Below, in pieces: positions 39,570-43,945 of a DNA stretch of 43,945 bases. Made by a program: the position numbers and the translations under genes. The notes below the pieces were generated by a model that worked only from the letters and a program-made list of their open reading frames with translations, did no database searches and had not been told where the DNA came from. Every line of letters starts with the position of its first letter. Positions within the stretch are counted from its first letter, which is position 1. This DNA is from Gelatoporia subvermispora B (taxonomy: Eukaryota; Basidiomycota; Agaricomycetes; Polyporales; Gelatoporiaceae), in contig KB445815.1 in assembly GCA_000320605.2 (NCBI GenBank), positions 1 to 43,945 on the forward strand. The letters are read 5' to 3'.

Positions 39570-39577
39570 AGTGCCGC
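39570..39577. repeat. Left target-site duplication of the hAT element
   Basis: AGTGCCGC, matching GGTGCTGC at 43581-43588 in 6 of 8 positions; both differences are transitions. Eight bases is the hAT length. Confidence 0.55.
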
Positions 39578-39598
39578 TAGTGCTTCCCAAGGGTCAGG
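39578..39598 (+). repeat. Left terminal inverted repeat of the hAT element
   Basis: TAGTGCTTCCCAAGGGTCAGG. The first 12 bases match the right end perfectly in inverted orientation; the remainder matches with one gap. Confidence 0.75.
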
Positions 39599-40146
39599 CT
39601 CTTACACCATCCGTCGCTATAGAGGTCTCGCTCCAATCCTAGACCTGTATGCAATGTTTCGTGTTAGGCAGTCTTTCCGATTATAGCATCATGGCGTCTT
39701 TCTTTTTTCGGACAGCGAACAAGTGGGGCGAGTGGAGGAGAACTCTATAGGATGGCTGGTCCAGAAGGTCGAGCGCCCGGAGGGCGCTTGTGGCTAGGCT
39801 CGAGAAACCTTGAGCGTTGGGCAGCGTGAAGTAGGAGAAATTTGCACGGCACACTCCTGGTGTGCATTGCGACCGGATTGAGAATCGCAGCACGGAAATT
39901 CATCGCACAAAACACATGCCGCCCCTCACGCGCCTCGCGAGCACTCGATGTTCTGGGTTAGCCATCCTATAGAGTAATGTCCTCCTTCTCACCAGCCTTC
40001 CAAATTGAGACTGCCTCGTACGAAGTGGAACATGTGACCGCTCACATAATCAGTCTCGCACACACCCTAGGAGTTGTGGAGGGCAGCTCTATAGCGACGG
40101 CTGATTTAGGAGCCTGCCCAAGGGTATACCCCCAGACACCGGAGAT

Positions 40147-40201
40147 CGGACCCGTACCCGCACCCGCACGGGTTCAGAATTCGCGAGTCCGGGTACGGGT
40201 C
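40147..40201. repeat. Left subterminal hairpin with CCCGTACCC words
   Basis: GACCCGTACCC (about 40149-40159) pairs with GGGTACGGGTC (about 40191-40201). The 13-base word CGGACCCGTACCC recurs directly at 43513-43525 near the other end. Such subterminal repeats usually bind hAT transposase. Confidence 0.6.
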
Positions 40202-40311
40202 TCCAAGGGTCGGCCATGGGTTAGCGGGTCAAACACGGGTTGCAGTCAAATGGCCAGACTCGCTACTCATCGGGCAAGCTGTATAGTAGTATGATGTACA
40301 TAGCATGTATT

Positions 40312-43247
40312 CTATTGTTCTTTTGACGCTTTCAGAGCCTCAACGACATCCTTATCCGTAAGGAATCCACGGCGGAACCACTCTCTAAGACATGACAGCG
40401 CTCGGATGGACTGAGCTGAGAGCCCATTGCGGACATGTGATAGCAGCAGTCGTCTGCAGCTGAAGATGCATTCCACTTCGACAGATGTCGCTGAGAAGAT
40501 GTCAGTCTGACAGTTATGATCCCGGAGCTAAACGAGAATGCTTACGTGGTATGCTGAGATAGTCCAAGACCATGCGGGACAGATGAGGATAGATCTTGCA
40601 CCGCTGGTGCCACCAGTGGAGAGGGTCCTTCGTCTTCTTGCAATCTGCACTGAGATATTTGTCGAGCTCATCCCGGATGTCCTCAACGACTGCCAAGGAC
40701 CAGAGCACCGGCAAGTCATCAAAAATGTTATAAGAAGCGTGCTGACAAATGAGCAGTTAGTTACGAGCTGTCAGACGCAGTATGGAAGCGTACCTTGGTG
40801 AGCAAGCTCGCCTCCTCCTCTGAAGTGCCTCTCAGGATACTCTCCAGGTCCTCCGAAGCATTCGCATATGTCCGCTGCCATTCATCACACACGATTTGCT
40901 CTGCCGTCTTGATCCAGTCATTTTTCCATCGAGCAGTCTTGAAATAGTTCAATTTGTACTCGGGTGAAGAACTACAGAGCCCAATCAGCATAGTATCAGA
41001 AATTGTAATATAAACATACCCATAGCGATACGATATAATTCTGAGTAATCAGTTTTATCATCATATTTGTTCAGAAGAACCGGCGCATATCGGAGCCGCT
41101 ATAGACATGTTAGTCACAGCAGTACTTAAATACTCATCGATATAATCCATCACCAGAATGACCCTGGTGAGATTAGGTGTATCACGCGAAAAGAACTGCA
41201 TCGCGTGCTTGAAGATCTGAAGAATATAGGTCAACATATGTGCATCATACCACGACAAGACTTACCTTGAGGGTGTCGCAAAGCTGGCTTGCTATCACCC
41301 ATTCTTCGTCACGCAATTCCCATTTGCGCAAGTTCATCGCTCGATCCATGGTCATATCATCAATGGCCACGCGATACTCGACAGCAAACTCCAACATGTC
41401 GTAGGTAGAGTTCCAGCAAGTAGCCACATCACACGGCATCTTCTTCTTCACGAGTCCATGCTTCTCCAGCACATGGAACCAGGCTGGGAGCAGGCGCATA
41501 GTCAAGTGAATGGTAGTGAATGAGAACTTGCACAGCTGTAAATGTGTGAGTCGACAGAACACATACAAGGCAAGACTCACACCTTTTTCAAAACTCACTT
41601 GACAGGCCTGACAGCTGCATCAAGCTCTTCATTTTCGCGCTATGACAGCAGCACATGGTCGTTGATCAAGCCGTAAGTATCATCGTCAGGCTCCTCATAG
41701 TCATTGTTGTCCTGCTCAGAGACCATGTCAGTGATCGCTTCAAGAAGATCCTCACTGTGGTTGTCATCGTCTCCAGGTCCATCAAAGCAACAGAGGATTG
41801 CTTTGACGACCAGGTTTACAATATGGGCAAAGCAGCGGCACCGGTTCGCATCACCAGGGAACTCGAGGATGAGATCTGCGAGACATTCTATCAGCACGTC
41901 ATTGGAGCTTGCATTATCCGCGGTAATAGCAAGTATCTGAAGCTTGTGTCAGTAGTAGAAGACAGTAGACAGCGAAATCATACCTTGGATTCCAAATGAA
42001 AGTCATGAATGACATTTTTGAATGCGTTGGTGAGATTCGCGTCGCTGTGAGACATTGGTAGCTTGACAATATCCAAGAGCATACTAATGGCATCACCATT
42101 ATGATTGAAGCGGATCGTTATGGCCATGAAGGCCTTATGATTCGACGAGCTCCAGCAACCTGTAGCGAAGCTAAGATTGCCTGGATGCTCCTAAGCCCTC
42201 ATGAGACTGGGTATTCGGCAAAGAACTACCAGAGAAGCACAACACGTACCTTAAGAAGCTGCTTAATGTGCTTGCGAGCACCATTGAAAATGGTGTGGAT
42301 GTCTCGCATGACAGTCAACTTGCCCGGGATTTGATATTCTGGGCGGCCAGTTTTCATGAGAGCCCGAAACCTGGGATCTTGAACAATACTGAAGGGGCAA
42401 TGGCTTTCGGCATACCAACGCACAATTGCGGCACTGTAGAGTGATCTAGCAATGAGTCAATGATAACAAAATGACATGCAGAGCATACCGGGCTTCGGTG
42501 AACATGTGCTGACGGTTTGAGTATGTCACGGAGCTTCCTTTGAGACACTGAAATGCCATGGTAATCGAGCCACTCTGCATGTAGGCTTGCATGGCAGGCC
42601 GGGCAGCGGACACATTGGCTTCCTTGTCAGTAGTCTCAAGGGCATCCTCACCCCAGCAAGCGAGGACATGCTTGCGTAAGTTGCTGGTTGAGGAGAAATC
42701 CTTCATGTTAAGATAGCGCCAGATGATCTTGCCACATCCCTTGTTGGTGCATTTGAAGACATGCGCGCAGCGGCTGTTGTTGTCCTCAAAAATGGTCAGT
42801 ACTGGATCGAAAAAGGCATACACACAGGCCATCCACTTCTTGGCCAGCCGGTCTGGAGCAGTGAGCTGATAAGCACCTATAACAGAGCGAAAAGAATGAT
42901 GACTTACCACATTGTTCTTCACGCAACTCTGAGGCCTTAGCAGGAGTGTTGATAATCTCAACATCAGCGTCGGACTTGCTGCTGATGACCAATTCCATAT
43001 CTGCGATGCTGATGACCGAAGGACGCCAGGAGACAGAGGGTGCAGCAGGTGCAGAGAGCGTGCGAGAAAGCTGTGACAGGACAGGGGAATCCTCGGAGAT
43101 GGGTGTAGATGCAGCGCTCAGAGTGGCAGATACTATAGGCGGAGTGTTAGAAGTCGAAGTACGGCCCTTTTTGGGAGCAAGGATCTTAGCGGCCGCGAGG
43201 CCGTGCTCGGTAGCTTGGTGCTTTTGTACCGGCCGTTCGTCTGACAT
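40312..43247 (-). pseudogene. hAT transposase with a premature TAG stop
   Basis: The gene starts MSDERPVQKHQATEHGLAAA at 43247. Exons 43247-42908, 42876-42489, 42445-42250, 42190-41984 and the one from 41936 were joined in phase. A BED-type zinc finger (CTNKGCGKIIWRY...SNLRKH) is followed by catalytic-core text: ILAITADNASSNDVLIE, CFAHIVNLVVKAIL, MPCDVATCWNSTYDMLEF. The C-terminal dimerisation domain reads ATSVEVE-like PTSVEVECIF and RRLLLSHVRNGLSAQS, ending at the TAG 40312-40314. The frame in the fifth exon is broken by TAG at 41640-41642 (HVLLS-stop-RENEELDAAV), with coding sense continuing beyond it. No splice option I found removes the stop while keeping both sides in frame. Unless read through or a sequence error, the transposase is inactive. 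Confidence 0.82.
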
Positions 43248-43559
43248 GATCAAGCTGGGTCCTGAGATGAGAGTGAGAAAAAAATCAGCATGCTTCAAAG
43301 TAGATGGGAAAGACTTATCTAATACTATACAGAACATGGAAGTATCGTGTATAGAGATTGGCGCGGAAGCAAAGGGTGGATAAATGGCCAGATCAGGCAG
43401 CACCCTATCCTAATTGAGAGTGTAGTGGCCCAATAAGCCACAAGGACGCTGCAGAGGCGCCACGGGTACCAGCAGGTCACCAAGGGTCTCAGAGGGTCGG
43501 CCCACACAGACCCGGACCCGTACCCACACAAGTCTGGGTGCCGAACCCATATGGGTCAC

Positions 43560-43580
43560 CTCTACCTCTGGGAAGCACTA
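43560..43580 (-). repeat. Right terminal inverted repeat of the hAT element
   Basis: Read on the minus strand: TAGTGCTTCCCAGAGGTAGAG. Its first 12 bases are identical to the left end. Confidence 0.75.
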
Positions 43581-43588
43581 GGTGCTGC
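43581..43588. repeat. Right target-site duplication of the hAT element
   Basis: GGTGCTGC, 6 of 8 identical to AGTGCCGC on the left. Confidence 0.55.
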
Positions 43589-43945
43589 CACGTCGGCCAT
43601 GCCTTGGCAACATCCGCATGACACTCATGTGCGGCTACTCCCGCGCTCGTTGCTGCCGATGTCGAGCACGGCTACCTCCTCCAGAACTCACCTTTTACTT
43701 CACTTTTTTTCCTATGCAGTTATATAATGTCATAGGATACTGTCTGTAAATATATCTTCATGAATTGCCATAGATATCTGTTCGTGTGGCCCTTGTGTGC
43801 ACATGGTCACGCCCTGTATAGGGGCTCGTTGTCATTGTCGTTGAGCTGGACTATCTTTTGCATCTCCGTGTTGTTTCTTCTCAGGGTTTCTTCTGAATGA
43901 TACCTGTCCCAATGTCACAAATATGCACCTAGCAGAGCGCCTATC
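43589..43945. other. Right flank of the transposon, nothing recognised
   Basis: AT-rich sequence to the window end with no recognised gene or repeat. Confidence 0.4.

Larger units (their letters stand above)
39578..43580 (-). mobile_element. hAT-superfamily DNA transposon, about 4.0 kb
   Basis: The ends are inverted: TAGTGCTTCCCA starts at 39578 and its reverse complement ends at 43580, with looser similarity continuing inward (AGGGTCAGG versus GAGGTAGAGG). The TAGTG start fits the hAT terminal consensus. Imperfect 8-base duplications flank it. Subterminal sequence is rich in CCCGTACCC/GGGTACGGG words, present at both ends. Inside lies one hAT transposase gene on the minus strand. Length, termini, target duplication and transposase all agree, so this is a full-length element that has begun to decay. 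Confidence 0.88.

Noticed and set aside
40100..40215. Terminal ends of the hAT element placed at the CCCGTACCC repeats
   Set aside because: No matching target duplication is found there; the TAGTGCTTCCCA ends further out match perfectly and have 8-base flanks.
1..43945. CRISPR arrays, rRNA operons, tRNA genes, prokaryotic promoters
   Set aside because: No array of spaced identical repeats and no rRNA or convincing tRNA sequence was seen; the window is eukaryotic.

Overview
This is a stretch of nuclear genome from a filamentous basidiomycete, most likely an agaricomycete of the mushroom or polypore type. The evidence is gene content and gene structure: many short introns of about 45-70 bases with CTRAY-like branch sites, DUF6533 seven-helix proteins, an F-box protein of the basidiomycete kind, a multi-intron fungal P450, a fungal O-methyltransferase and a hAT transposon. 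The species cannot be named from sequence alone. I rebuilt exon structures by hand from conserved protein reading and splice-site phase; most close in frame from start to stop.

Layout. 1-620: decayed tandem repeats. 617-1671: Sec14-type lipid transfer protein (+). 2022-3905: O-methyltransferase (-). 4807-6023: F-box protein (-). 7682-8135: small secreted, possibly GPI-anchored protein (+). 8548-9165: broken GNAT acetyltransferase (+). 10753-14913: two DUF6533 membrane proteins, A and B (+). 15094-22770: a compact housekeeping block of cyclin C (-), mitochondrial malate dehydrogenase (+), TSR2 (-), GRC3 (+) and an unknown membrane protein (-). 23654-27771: two more DUF6533 genes, C and D (-). 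28568-30844: an intact 11-exon P450 (-). 32414-33988: two P450 relics (+). 37050-39218: a stand-alone EgtB-like sulfoxide synthase (+). 39578-43580: a 4.0-kb hAT transposon (-), with a premature stop in its transposase.

Main structural result: the DUF6533 pairs A-B and C-D are an old inverted segmental duplication. Gene order, gene lengths and even the intergenic sequence are matched, and the arms flank the housekeeping block. Two head-to-head pairs lie in that block: cyclin C/MDH (328 bp apart) and TSR2/GRC3 (243 bp apart). The second pair joins two ribosome-biogenesis factors with jobs on the small and large subunit.

Other notable points: four GC-AG introns in three genes, one of them provable by comparison with a paralog that kept GT; a 6-base exon in MDH and 11- and 15-base exons in the P450, with a ghost of the 11-base exon in a P450 relic; and a 24-base identical block upstream of DUF6533 genes B and C. 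No RNA gene or CRISPR array was recognised.
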